Source: an uncultured Chloroflexota bacterium
GTDB taxonomy: Bacteria > Chloroflexota > Anaerolineae > Aggregatilineales > Phototrophicaceae
Length of the DNA stretch: 19,876 bases
Assembly (NCBI GenBank): GCA_903904765.1
Contig: CAIVEA010000784.1
Location: 1 to 19,876, forward strand
Direction: 5' to 3'
The number at the start of each line of letters is the position of its first letter. The first letter of the stretch is position 1. Positions 7,620 through 14,958 of the stretch are shown here, in pieces. A program made the position numbers and the translations under genes. Below the pieces are notes generated by a model. The model was not told the DNA's origin. It was given only the letters and a program-made list of their open reading frames with translations, and did no database searches.

Positions 7620-8867
7620 TCAGGCGTAGTAGCCTGCTGAACGCAGAAGGGCTTCGATTGCATTCGCTGCGTCATCGAGCGCCTGCGGAACTGTCTTGGT
7701 CTGGTTGACTGCTGCCCACTGCATCTGGTTGAAAATCTCATTGATGGCTGGATATTCCGGGATGCGCGGCGGGCTTTCCACGCTGCGGTGGACTTGCTCA
7801 ATCGCGGTGTAGTAGCTGAACTGCTGCTGAATTTCGGCATCACGCCATGTCGAAAGGCGCACGCCCGTCCCGCCCGATAGCGCAGTAATCCGATCCATTT
7901 CCGGCGTGGCGCAGAAGCGGATGAACTCCCATGCCAGATCGCAGTTGGGACTGCCCGCCGGAATGCCCAGCACCCAGTAGATGTTGAGCGACATGTGCCG
8001 CCCGTTCGCGCCGTCCCCACGCGGGACGACCCCCACGCGGTTCTGCCCGATGATCTTGGACGGGGGCAGTTCCGCTACTGCCGAGAAACCGCACCAGTTC
8101 CACATCATGGCGGCTTCGCCAGCGGCATAAGCCACGCCCGACTGCACACTGTCATAGGTGAGCGTCTTGGGCGGGCAGACTTTATCCAGATGGATCAGGT
8201 CAACGTAGTATTGCAAGGCTTCGCGCCCGATGCTGTCGTTGAAGGCCGGATGCCACTTTTCATCGAACAGGTGACCACCCCGGCTCCACAGATGGAGGAA
8301 GAAGTCGTACACGTTGTTGTGACCATCGTTCAAGCCGGCGATCATCGCGCCGTATAGTCCCTGTTCGGGACGGGTGAAGAAGCGGGCGATGTCGCGGAAT
8401 TGCGACCATGTTTCCGGCACGCGCAGCGGGTAGCCGTAGGCTTGCTGGAAGGCGGCCTGTTCAGCCGCGCTCTCGAACAGGTCGGCGCGGTACATGAACA
8501 TTTCCGGGCCGTCGTGGTAGGGCATGGCAAACACCATCCCCTGCGCGTCGCGCTGGAGTTCGAGCAGGCTGGGCGACCAGCCTTGCGGGTAATCCTGCGG
8601 GGGCGCGGAGTCGAGATAGGCATTCAACGGCACGAAACCGCCGGCCTTCATCATTTCCGGCAGCCAGTCGGTCAGTGCGAGCATGACATCGAAATCCGGT
8701 TTCAAGAATCCGCGCTCTTGAATCAGCGTTTCGTACAGTCGTTCCGGGTCACGCGGGACAATATTGAACTGCACGTCGGGATGCAGCGCCTGAAATTGCG
8801 CGGCCTGCTGTGCGAACGAGCGTTCAAAACCATCAAAGGTGCGATAGACAATGTTGAGTGTAGGCAT
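7620..8867 (-). CDS. Solute-binding-protein homologue lacking any export signal
   Basis: This 415-residue protein has the family 1 solute-binding fold. It begins directly at the first core strand (LNIVYRTFDGF) with the usual helix FAQQAAQFQALHPDVQFNIV, and ends in a C-terminal helix closing with AGYYA, like the AGYYG end of the exported homologue downstream. There is no hydrophobic N-terminal segment. A stop codon (TAA) lies in frame only 9 nt upstream of the ATG, so a longer form with a signal peptide is impossible in this sequence. No strong Shine-Dalgarno sequence is visible. It is the first gene after the divergent promoter region and leads the operon. Possible roles are a cytoplasmic ligand sensor or buffer, or a protein that lost its leader. 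Fold assignment is firm; function is unknown. Confidence 0.85.
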   Translation of the reverse strand: MPTLNIVYRTFDGFERSFAQQAAQFQALHPDVQFNIVPRDPERLYETLIQERGFLKPDFDVMLALTDWLPEMMKAGGFVPLNAYLDSAPPQDYPQGWSPSLLELQRDAQGMVFAMPYHDGPEMFMYRADLFESAAEQAAFQQAYGYPLRVPETWSQFRDIARFFTRPEQGLYGAMIAGLNDGHNNVYDFFLHLWSRGGHLFDEKWHPAFNDSIGREALQYYVDLIHLDKVCPPKTLTYDSVQSGVAYAAGEAAMMWNWCGFSAVAELPPSKIIGQNRVGVVPRGDGANGRHMSLNIYWVLGIPAGSPNCDLAWEFIRFCATPEMDRITALSGGTGVRLSTWRDAEIQQQFSYYTAIEQVHRSVESPPRIPEYPAINEIFNQMQWAAVNQTKTVPQALDDAANAIEALLRSAGYYA

Positions 8868-8902
8868 GTAAAATTATTATCAGGTTCAATTGTTTTGACC
8901 AG

Positions 8903-8932
8903 TTGTGCAAATTATAAATGATGATTTATAAT
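8903..8932 (+). promoter_or_regulatory. Promoter for gntR and the plus-strand catabolic operon
   Basis: A perfect TATAAT occurs at 8927-8932, with a weaker -35 TTGTGC at 8903-8908 (18-nt spacer). The predicted RNA start is near 8939, about 30 nt before the ATG at 8971. It faces and overlaps the opposite promoter, so the two cannot easily fire together. The weaker -35 suggests lower basal activity than the minus-strand promoter, but strengths are not measured. Confidence 0.5.
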
Positions 8933-8939
8933 TTATCAA
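8911..8939 (-). promoter_or_regulatory. Sigma70-like promoter for the minus-strand transport operon
   Basis: On the minus strand TTGATA (8939-8934) and a perfect TATAAT (8916-8911) are separated by exactly 17 nt, close to the sigma70 ideal. Both elements lie inside the palindrome. The predicted RNA start is near 8904, giving a leader of about 37 nt before the ATG at 8867. An operator coinciding with the promoter implies repression by steric block. Confidence 0.7.
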
Positions 8940-8970
8940 CTGGGCACTCTAACTAAAAGGATTTTGTCCG

Positions 8971-9741
8971 ATGTCTAAGCCCATGACCCCGATTGAGGGC
9001 AGTCATAAGACACTCGCCGCACAGGTGAATGAACGCATCCGTGAGGCGATACTCAAGCAAACGCTGAAGCCCGGCGTGCGTATTGACCAGATGCAACTGG
9101 CGCGTGATCTAAATGTCAGCCTTGTCCCTGTGCGCGAGGCGCTCAAAAGTCTCGAAGTGGAGGGTCTTGTTCACATCGTCCCGCGCCGGGGTGCGTTCGT
9201 GACCGAGATTTCGCTCAACGATCTGGACGATCTGTATTTCGCCCGCAAAGTGATCGAAGGCGAACTGATTTACCATGCTGTTCCGCACCTCAAGGAACAG
9301 GATTATGTGGATTTGCAGGCGTTGAATGTGGAGATGCGGGCGGCGACGGATGCCGGGGATGTGGCGGGTTTTATGGATCGCAACCGCCAGTTCCACATGC
9401 GGATTTACGAGGCGCTGGATAACAGCCATCTGCTGGGCGTGGTCAATCAGTTGTGGGAACGCAGCGAACTGTACCGCTATCGTTATATGTTCATCCTGCG
9501 GAACGCCAGCACCATCCACGCCGAACATGATGCTATTTTGAGCGCCTGCCGTGCCGGGGATCGTCCCCGCGCCCGTGAACTGGCGATCAACCATATTGGC
9601 AGCACGCAGGAAGGGCTGCATCAGCAGCTCAAGGCCGAATTCACTCAGGAAGGAACGTCTGATGACGGCGCACGTGATCGACTCGAAATACTTCAAAGAC
9701 CTGTTCGGAACACACGCCATGCGCGAGGTGTTCGCGGATAA
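8971..9741 (+). CDS. GntR-family transcriptional regulator with FCD domain
   Basis: This 256-residue regulator has an N-terminal winged helix-turn-helix (about residues 10-75; QLARDLNVSLVPVREALKSLEVEGLV, then the wing PRRGAFVTEI). The C-terminal helical FCD effector domain (about 85-225) carries the metal/ligand-site pattern D..QFHM and later histidines (HAEHDA, INHI). FCD-type GntR proteins typically sense sugar acids, hydroxy acids or other small carboxylates and act as repressors. AAGGA lies about 10 nt before the ATG. It is divergent from the transport operon across a strong palindrome. The frame runs 80 nt into the next gene; the last 25 or so residues are Arg/Gly-rich and unlike a normal FCD end. 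TGA codons in another frame at 9660 and 9663 suggest that a base loss or gain may have extended it. Confidence 0.92.
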   Translation: MSKPMTPIEGSHKTLAAQVNERIREAILKQTLKPGVRIDQMQLARDLNVSLVPVREALKSLEVEGLVHIVPRRGAFVTEISLNDLDDLYFARKVIEGELIYHAVPHLKEQDYVDLQALNVEMRAATDAGDVAGFMDRNRQFHMRIYEALDNSHLLGVVNQLWERSELYRYRYMFILRNASTIHAEHDAILSACRAGDRPRARELAINHIGSTQEGLHQQLKAEFTQEGTSDDGARDRLEILQRPVRNTRHARGVRG

Positions 9742-11023
9742 AACGCTCCTTCAGAAATGGCTGGACTACGAGGCGGCGCTGGCGCGGGTACAGGCGCGTC
9801 TTGGCCTGATGCCCCTGCCCGCTGCCGAGGAGATCACCCGCAAAGCGCAGGCTGACCTGTTCGATGATGAGGCCATCAAGCGCGGCATTGACGAAACCGT
9901 TCATCCCCTCGTTTCGATGATCTGGCAGCTTTCGCGCCTGTGCGAAGGGGATGCCGGACGCTACGTTCACTGGGGCGCGACCACGCAGGATGTGATGGAT
10001 ACCGCTATCGTGCTCCAGATTCGGGACGCGCTCACCCTATTAGATGCCACGCTCAACCAGTTGATTCAGACCTGCGCTGAACTGGCACGCACCTACCGTT
10101 CCACCGCTATCGCCGGACGCACGCACGGGCAGCAGGCACTCCCCACCACTTTTGGCTTCAAGGTGGCGGTATGGCTGGCGGAACTGCTGCGCCACCGCAC
10201 CCGCCTGACCGATGTGCGCCAGCGCGTATTGATCGGGGAGTTCGCCGGGGCGGTGGGGACGTTGGCCGGCTTGAACGAAAGCGGCATGGACAGCCTGACG
10301 GTGCAGAAGGCGCTCATGCAGGAGCTTGATCTGGGCGTGCCGCTGATCGCGTGGCACACCTCGCGGGATGGCATCGTGGAGTTCGCCAACGATGTGTGCA
10401 TGATCGCCGCGCTGATGGGGCGCATCGCCCATGAGGTGATTGACCTGCAAAAGCAGGAGTTCGGCGAACTGGAAGAGCCGTTTGCGATGGGCAAAGTGGG
10501 CAGCAGCACCATGCCCCACAAGCGTAACCCCATGCTGTGCGAATCCGTGCTGACGCTGGCGCGCCTGTGCCGTGAGAAGGCGGCGACGGCAGTGGATACA
10601 CTGGTTTATAACGAACATGAGCGCGACTGGGCATCCTTCCAGATGGAATGGGCTTATCTGCCTGAACTGTGCGTGATGGCGCACGGCGCGATGGAATTGA
10701 TGGCGCGTATTCTGGGCGGGCTGCGGGTCTACCCGGATCGGATGCGCCAGAATCTCGACATCACCAACGGCATGCTGCTGGCGGAGCGCATCATGTTCGC
10801 GCTGGGGGAGCATATTGGTCGCCAGCACGCGCACGACATCACTTACGAGTGCGCCATGCACGCCGTCGAAACGCGCCAATCGTTCCGTGTGGTGCTGTCG
10901 GCAGATGTGCGGGTCAGCCAGCATTTGAGTCCGGCGCAAATTGACGAGTTGCTCAACCCCGATAGCTATGTCGGACTTGCGGTGAATTTTGTAGATCAGG
11001 TTCTGGCACAGGTGGGGGCTTAA
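9662..11023 (+). CDS. Fumarase/aspartase superfamily lyase (PcaB/PurB-like)
   Basis: This 453-residue enzyme of the class II fumarase, argininosuccinate and adenylosuccinate lyase superfamily performs elimination or cycloisomerisation on a succinyl- or carboxylate-bearing substrate. The signature GSSTMPHKRNP at about residues 280-290 holds the catalytic Ser loop. GRTHGQQALPTTF, with His155, is the acid-base region. An ADSL_C-like tail ends with YVGLAVNFVDQVL. The N-terminus (DLFGTHAMREVFADKTLLQKWLDYEAALARVQ) resembles 3-carboxy-cis,cis-muconate cycloisomerase more than housekeeping PurB. GGAAGGA lies about 8 nt before the ATG at 9662. Its start overlaps the extended gntR reading frame by 80 nt, indicating coexpression. 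In this sugar-type locus it may act on a pathway-specific dicarboxylate; the substrate is not determinable here. Confidence 0.88.
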   Translation: MTAHVIDSKYFKDLFGTHAMREVFADKTLLQKWLDYEAALARVQARLGLMPLPAAEEITRKAQADLFDDEAIKRGIDETVHPLVSMIWQLSRLCEGDAGRYVHWGATTQDVMDTAIVLQIRDALTLLDATLNQLIQTCAELARTYRSTAIAGRTHGQQALPTTFGFKVAVWLAELLRHRTRLTDVRQRVLIGEFAGAVGTLAGLNESGMDSLTVQKALMQELDLGVPLIAWHTSRDGIVEFANDVCMIAALMGRIAHEVIDLQKQEFGELEEPFAMGKVGSSTMPHKRNPMLCESVLTLARLCREKAATAVDTLVYNEHERDWASFQMEWAYLPELCVMAHGAMELMARILGGLRVYPDRMRQNLDITNGMLLAERIMFALGEHIGRQHAHDITYECAMHAVETRQSFRVVLSADVRVSQHLSPAQIDELLNPDSYVGLAVNFVDQVLAQVGA

Positions 11024-11080
11024 TCGGCAAATCTGCCTGCCAGAACTATTTCGTTTCTTGTCACTTAAGGAGTTGTTGCG

Positions 11081-11917
11081 ATGATTGTAGATGCTCATCA
11101 ACATTTTTGGAATCTGGATCGTGTGGCCTATCCATGGCTCGTCCCCGAATACGGGCCGATCTACCGCACTTTCGAGCCGGATGAACTCGAACCGCAGTTG
11201 AAAGCGGCGGGCGTGGACAAGACGGTGCTGGTGCAGTCTATGGACTCTTACGAAGACACCGCCGCGATGCTGGGTATGGCGGATCGTCTGAGTTGGATTG
11301 GTGGTGTGGTCGGTTGGGTTCCGCTGCTGCGCCCGGACGAGGCTGCGAAACGCTTGGAAGGCTTCTCCCGCGTGAAGGCTTTCAAAGGGATGCGCCACCT
11401 CATCCACACCGAAGCTGACCCCGACTGGGTGGTGCAGGATGTGGTGATCGAGTCGTTGCGGATTCTGGCCTCGTTCGGCCTAACCTTCGATGTGGTGGCA
11501 GTGTTCCCCAACCACTTGAAGCATGTGCCGACACTGTGCGAAAAAGTACCCAACCTGAAGATGGTGATTGACCACCTCGCCAAGCCACCCTATCCCGACA
11601 GCAGCGCCATGCGCGTGTGGGAAGCGCAGTTCGCGGCGGCGGCGCAAAGCACGAATGTGTACGCCAAAATCTCCGGCTTGAACACGGCTGCGGGCAAGGC
11701 CGATTGGACGGCGGCGGACATTCAACCGGGGATTGATTTTGCGCTCAAGCATTTCGGCGCGAACCGCCTGATGTTCGGTGGCGACTGGCCGGTGGCAATC
11801 CTCGCAGGGGATTACGCTAAAGTGTGGGCGGAGACGGGCAAGGCGCTGGCGCACCTGTCGCAATTCGAACGGGATGCCATTCTGGGCGGCACAGCAACCG
11901 CTTTCTATCAGCTCTAG
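11081..11917 (+). CDS. Amidohydrolase-2 family lactonase-like hydrolase
   Basis: This 278-residue metal-dependent TIM-barrel hydrolase is of the COG3618 type, which includes L-fuconolactone and L-rhamnono-lactone hydrolases. The first strand ends in DAHQHFW (His6 and His8), the middle strand in VIDHLAKP (His165), and the last in MFGGDWPV with the catalytic Asp235. These are the expected metal and base positions. Length is typical (about 280). AAGGAG lies 8 nt before the ATG. A 57-nt gap follows the lyase and only 14 nt precede the oxidoreductase gene. Next to two dehydrogenases and in a locus with a rhamnose mutarotase family gene, hydrolysis of a sugar lactone made by one of the dehydrogenases is the most economical reading. 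Other amidohydrolase-2 reactions (decarboxylation, amide cleavage) remain possible. Confidence 0.88.
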   Translation: MIVDAHQHFWNLDRVAYPWLVPEYGPIYRTFEPDELEPQLKAAGVDKTVLVQSMDSYEDTAAMLGMADRLSWIGGVVGWVPLLRPDEAAKRLEGFSRVKAFKGMRHLIHTEADPDWVVQDVVIESLRILASFGLTFDVVAVFPNHLKHVPTLCEKVPNLKMVIDHLAKPPYPDSSAMRVWEAQFAAAAQSTNVYAKISGLNTAAGKADWTAADIQPGIDFALKHFGANRLMFGGDWPVAILAGDYAKVWAETGKALAHLSQFERDAILGGTATAFYQL

Positions 11918-11931
11918 GCGAGGGTGGGGAT

Positions 11932-13005
11932 ATGACGACTCTAAGCGATATTCAATGGCGACCCCATATCGGGCGCAAGACGGATTACGGAATCGGCGCA
12001 ATTGGCTGCGGCGGGATTGTGCAGTATGGTCACATGCTGGCCTACAAGAAGGCCGGCTTCCGCGTCGTCGCCACTTATGACATTCAACGCGCCAATGCCG
12101 AGAAGGTGGCGCAGGAATTTGGTGCGCGCGTCCACGACACGCTGGATGATTTGCTTGCTGACCCGGCTGTAGAAGTGGTGGATATTGCCGTGCCGCCGTG
12201 GGAACAGTTGAAAGTGGTCGAGAAGGTGGCCGCCGCAGGCAAGCACATGCTGTGCCAGAAACCGCTTTCCGACCAGTTTGCCAGCGCCGTGCGCGTGGTG
12301 GAACTGGCGAAACAGGCTGGTTTGAAGCAGGCTGTCAATCACCAGATGCGTTGGGACGCAGGTATTGCCGCCAGCAAGCAGATCATCCAGAAGGGCATGA
12401 TCGGTCAGCCCACCGAGTCGCAAATTCAGGTGAGTTCCGAAACCCCTTGGCACATGTGGCCGTGGCTGGCTTCGGCCCCCCGCCTCGAAGTGCAGTACCA
12501 CAGCATCCACTATCTCGATGCCACCCGTTATCTGTTCGGCGACCCCGAATGGGTGACCAGCCGCCATGCGCGGTATGCCGCACAGGGCGAGGTGCGCGGC
12601 GAAACCAAGACCATCACCGTGCTGGATTATGCTAACGGCTTGCAGGCGCTGGTGGCGGTGAATCACTACAACATGCACGGCGAGGTGTACGCCACCTTCC
12701 GCTTCTACGGTACAGAAGGGGCTATCGAAGGTACGATTGGCCTGATGTACAACTATCCGACAGGTCGCCCGGACACACTGATCTTCCGTCAGAAGGGCAA
12801 AGACCCGGTAGAGATGACGCTGGATGAGATGTGGATACCGGATGCGTTCGTCGGCCCGATGGCTGGTCTGATGAATGCGGTTGAAACCGATACCCTGCCG
12901 CCCACCAACACCGAGGACAACCTGAATACCCTGCGCGTGGTGGAAGCGGCTTATTTGTCCATGAATGAGAATCGTTCGGTGCGCCCGTCAGAAATCAAAG
13001 GGTAG
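11932..13005 (+). CDS. Gfo/Idh/MocA family NAD(P)-dependent oxidoreductase
   Basis: This 357-residue cytoplasmic oxidoreductase has an N-terminal Rossmann domain with GIGAIGCGGIV near residues 20-30. The CQKPLSDQ motif carries the family lysine Lys110 (the EKP position). A C-terminal substrate domain contains YHSIHYLDATRYLFG with His193, the usual catalytic His region. Such enzymes oxidise sugars, inositols or sugar acids, or hydrolyse glycosides by redox steps. A GAGGGTGGGG ribosome-site region directly precedes the ATG at 11932; a longer open frame to 11824 overlaps the amidohydrolase and is unlikely. It sits between the lactonase-like gene and an SDR with short gaps, so all three probably share a pathway. 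Substrate unknown. Confidence 0.92.
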   Translation: MTTLSDIQWRPHIGRKTDYGIGAIGCGGIVQYGHMLAYKKAGFRVVATYDIQRANAEKVAQEFGARVHDTLDDLLADPAVEVVDIAVPPWEQLKVVEKVAAAGKHMLCQKPLSDQFASAVRVVELAKQAGLKQAVNHQMRWDAGIAASKQIIQKGMIGQPTESQIQVSSETPWHMWPWLASAPRLEVQYHSIHYLDATRYLFGDPEWVTSRHARYAAQGEVRGETKTITVLDYANGLQALVAVNHYNMHGEVYATFRFYGTEGAIEGTIGLMYNYPTGRPDTLIFRQKGKDPVEMTLDEMWIPDAFVGPMAGLMNAVETDTLPPTNTEDNLNTLRVVEAAYLSMNENRSVRPSEIKG

Positions 13006-13014
13006 GGCAAGCTT

Positions 13015-13845
13015 ATGGCTCAATTACCACAACGTCATCAGGGCAAGGTTGCAATTGTCACCGGCGCGGGACAGGGCATTGGTAGAGGGGTGGCGCTGCG
13101 GTTTGCGCGAGAAGGGGCGCACGTTGTCATCGCCGAATACAACGCCGAGAACGCCGCTAGCGCCGCCGCCGAATGCAGTGCCGTCGGTGCGAGTGCGCTG
13201 GCCTACCCGATTGACATTGGCGACACCGAACAAATCAACCGTATGGTGGAGGCCGTCGTCGCCAAGTTCGGGCACATTGACATCCTCGTGAATAACGCGG
13301 GTGTGCTGGAAACCATCGCCATGTTCGACATCGTGCCGGAAAAATGGGACTGGTTACAGCGCGTGAATCAGCGTGGCGTGTTCTTTTGCATGCAGGCGGT
13401 CGCCAAGCAGATGGTGGCGCAAGTGCCTGATGATGTAAAAGCCGCAGGCCGCGCCGAACACAGTCACGGCAAGATCGTGAACTTTTCCTCGGTGGCGGGG
13501 CGCAAAGGCCGCCCGTATGCCGCACACTACTCGGCTGCGAAATGGGCGGTCATCAGCATGACGCAGAGCGCCGCCGCCTACCTCGCCCCTTACAACATCA
13601 ACGTCAACGCGGTCTGCCCCGGCATCGTGCCCACCCCCATGTGGAAGGATATTGACCGCACACAGGCCGCCCGTTTCGGGATGCAAGAGGGCGATTGGAT
13701 TAAAAAGAGCATTGAATCCGTTCCCCTCAAACGACCCGCCCGCCCCGATGACCTTGCGGCGGCGGTGTCCTTCTTGTGCTCGTCGGATGCCGATTACATC
13801 ACCGGGCAGGCGCTGAACGTGGATGGTGGATTGGAGATGAACTGA
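13015..13845 (+). CDS. Short-chain dehydrogenase/reductase (SDR), classical type
   Basis: This 276-residue classical SDR has the TGAGQGIG cofactor loop near residues 17-24, NNAG near residue 93, Ser158/159 (NFSS) and the catalytic pair Tyr172 and Lys176 (YSAAK). The C-terminal DGGLEMN end follows the usual ITGQALNVDGG. An acidic/neutral residue at the end of the second beta strand (IAEYN) suggests NAD preference. There is a roughly 15-residue insertion before the active-site Ser (DDVKAAGRAEHSH) compared with typical 250-residue SDRs; similar insertions occur in several polyol and sugar dehydrogenases. It begins 9 nt after the oxidoreductase and ends one base before the next ATG. A sugar or polyol dehydrogenase role is inferred from the neighbourhood. 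Confidence 0.92.
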   Translation: MAQLPQRHQGKVAIVTGAGQGIGRGVALRFAREGAHVVIAEYNAENAASAAAECSAVGASALAYPIDIGDTEQINRMVEAVVAKFGHIDILVNNAGVLETIAMFDIVPEKWDWLQRVNQRGVFFCMQAVAKQMVAQVPDDVKAAGRAEHSHGKIVNFSSVAGRKGRPYAAHYSAAKWAVISMTQSAAAYLAPYNINVNAVCPGIVPTPMWKDIDRTQAARFGMQEGDWIKKSIESVPLKRPARPDDLAAAVSFLCSSDADYITGQALNVDGGLEMN

Positions 13846-13846
13846 G

Positions 13847-14836
13847 ATGAGCCGTTTGCAGCACATAAAAGTGGCGCATTCCGCCACCATAGGCCGCGTC
13901 CTGCGGCTGGACTCCATCGAGACAATGGGCGTTTCGTCGCAAACGCTGGCGGAAGAAGCCCTCGCCGAAGGCAATCCCGCGCTGGCGGCTGATCTGGTGA
14001 GCTACTTCCACAACGAAATGCTCATCATGCACACCATCATGCGAACATGGATTACCGACACGATTCGCTATATCGTGGAGAAATCCGGTGCGGAGGCCGC
14101 GCCTGCCGTGACCGCCGCAACGGGCATCATGCGCGTGTACGAAAAGTACCCGTTCGGCGTGACCGAACGCGAACACACCCTGAAGGCAATTGCGGCGGGC
14201 GATACGTCGGAGGCGCTGCTCTGGTTGGATCGGATGCGCCTGTCGTTCCTGAATGTCCATGATGTGCTGGTGGCATGGATGCAGGATTTGCTCTCGTTTG
14301 TGGCGGAAACTTTTCAAGAGCCTGCCGTGCTGGAGACGATTCTGCACACCCATCAGGACATCTGGGGTGACCGCTATGCCGCGTGGGATCACATGACCCC
14401 TTGGGAGAAAGTTGCGCTGACCGTCGAAGGGATGCGCGGCGGGCATTTCAGCGGGGCGCGGCGGCGCGGCGATGTGATCGTGGAAGATCAGGGTGATCGC
14501 TTCATGGTGGCCTTCGACCCGTGCGGCAGCGGCGGTGTGCTGCGGCGGGGCGACCCCGAAACGGGCAGGCCGCCTCACCCGCTGATGGCGCATGGCGTGA
14601 ACCGCGAAGCGCATCTGTGGACGTGGCAAAAGACGGGCGTACACTGGTATTGTTCGCACTGCGCGATTGCGATGGAATGGTTGCCTGCTCGCAAGCGCGG
14701 CTACCTGTTGCGCCCGCTGGATCACACGCTCGATCATCATGCGCCCTGCCCGTGGTACATCTACAAAGAAGATCGCCTGATTCGGGACGAGCATTACCCG
14801 CGCACGGGCACTACCAAACCAGTCGAGAAGGTGTAA
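13847..14836 (+). CDS. Unrecognised protein with helical N-terminus and Cys/His-rich C-terminus
   Basis: I do not recognise this 329-residue protein with confidence. Residues 1-200 look mostly helical (for example EEALAEGNPALAADLVSYFHNEM, here split by Tyr/Phe residues, and repeated MRTW/WMQD segments). The C-terminal third has a compact set of potential metal ligands: DPCGSGG with Cys226, WYCSHC with Cys269, His271 and Cys272, then His293, His297, His298 and Cys301 in CPWYIYK. No signal peptide or membrane segment is seen, so it should be cytoplasmic. It starts one base after the SDR stop and is clearly in the operon. The second domain may bind zinc or an iron site, or be related to small-molecule hydrolase domains such as the ATC-hydrolase family. 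That relation is a weak recollection, not a demonstrated match. Confidence 0.75.
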   Translation: MSRLQHIKVAHSATIGRVLRLDSIETMGVSSQTLAEEALAEGNPALAADLVSYFHNEMLIMHTIMRTWITDTIRYIVEKSGAEAAPAVTAATGIMRVYEKYPFGVTEREHTLKAIAAGDTSEALLWLDRMRLSFLNVHDVLVAWMQDLLSFVAETFQEPAVLETILHTHQDIWGDRYAAWDHMTPWEKVALTVEGMRGGHFSGARRRGDVIVEDQGDRFMVAFDPCGSGGVLRRGDPETGRPPHPLMAHGVNREAHLWTWQKTGVHWYCSHCAIAMEWLPARKRGYLLRPLDHTLDHHAPCPWYIYKEDRLIRDEHYPRTGTTKPVEKV

Positions 14837-14852
14837 GGGCGAGTTCCCACTT

Positions 14853-14897
14853 CTAACCCCTCACCGTGCTTGGTGAGGGGAAAAAAAGGGGGGATTC
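14853..14897 (-). repeat. T7-plus-hairpin dispersed repeat, copy A
   Basis: Read on the minus strand this starts GAATCCCC, then C-rich sequence, a run of seven T, and the hairpin CCCCTCACC/GGTGAGGGG (14857-14865 with 14872-14880, 6-nt loop), then TT. The same order appears in the opposite orientation at 16040-16087. It is not a terminator for the plus-strand operon because the T run lies on the wrong side. The rest of the gap up to 14958 holds only AT-richer leader sequence and the ribosome site AAAAGGA of the next gene. Confidence 0.65.
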
Positions 14898-14958
14898 CCG
14901 TTGCACAACACACAATTTCTAACGCACGGTTTTGTTATGTAACGGAAAAGGATTATTG

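Larger units (their letters stand above)
8899..8943. promoter_or_regulatory. Large interrupted palindrome: likely GntR operator
   Basis: Outer arms CCAGTTG (8899-8905) and CAACTGG (8937-8943) and inner arms AAATTATAAAT (8909-8919) and ATTTATAATTT (8924-8934) are both perfect inverted repeats, separated by GATG at the centre. The two sides differ by one base in the inner-to-outer gap (3 versus 2 nt). The element lies midway between the divergent starts at 8867 and 8971, in unusually AT-rich DNA, and overlaps both predicted promoters. This is the expected location for binding by the adjacent GntR/FCD regulator, which would control both operons at once. Binding itself is inferred. Confidence 0.8.

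Noticed and set aside
9662..11023. Assignment of the lyase as housekeeping adenylosuccinate lyase (purB)
   Set aside because: The ADSL-like tail is present, but the N-terminus is closer to PcaB and the gene sits in a catabolic operon without purine genes.
10040..11407. Long minus-strand open frame (455 codons) opposite the lyase and lactonase genes
   Set aside because: It is rich in His/Arg/Gln with no recognisable domain and lies antisense to two clear enzyme genes; typical shadow frame in GC-rich DNA.
13799..14794. Long minus-strand open frame opposite the Cys/His-rich protein gene
   Set aside because: Composition (His, Arg, Gln-rich) is that of an antisense shadow; the plus-strand frame has operon spacing and a coherent Cys/His pattern.
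14857..14887. Hairpin followed by seven A, considered as a terminator
   Set aside because: For the plus-strand operon the stem is followed by A, not T; on the minus strand the T run precedes the stem. It fits a dispersed repeat better.
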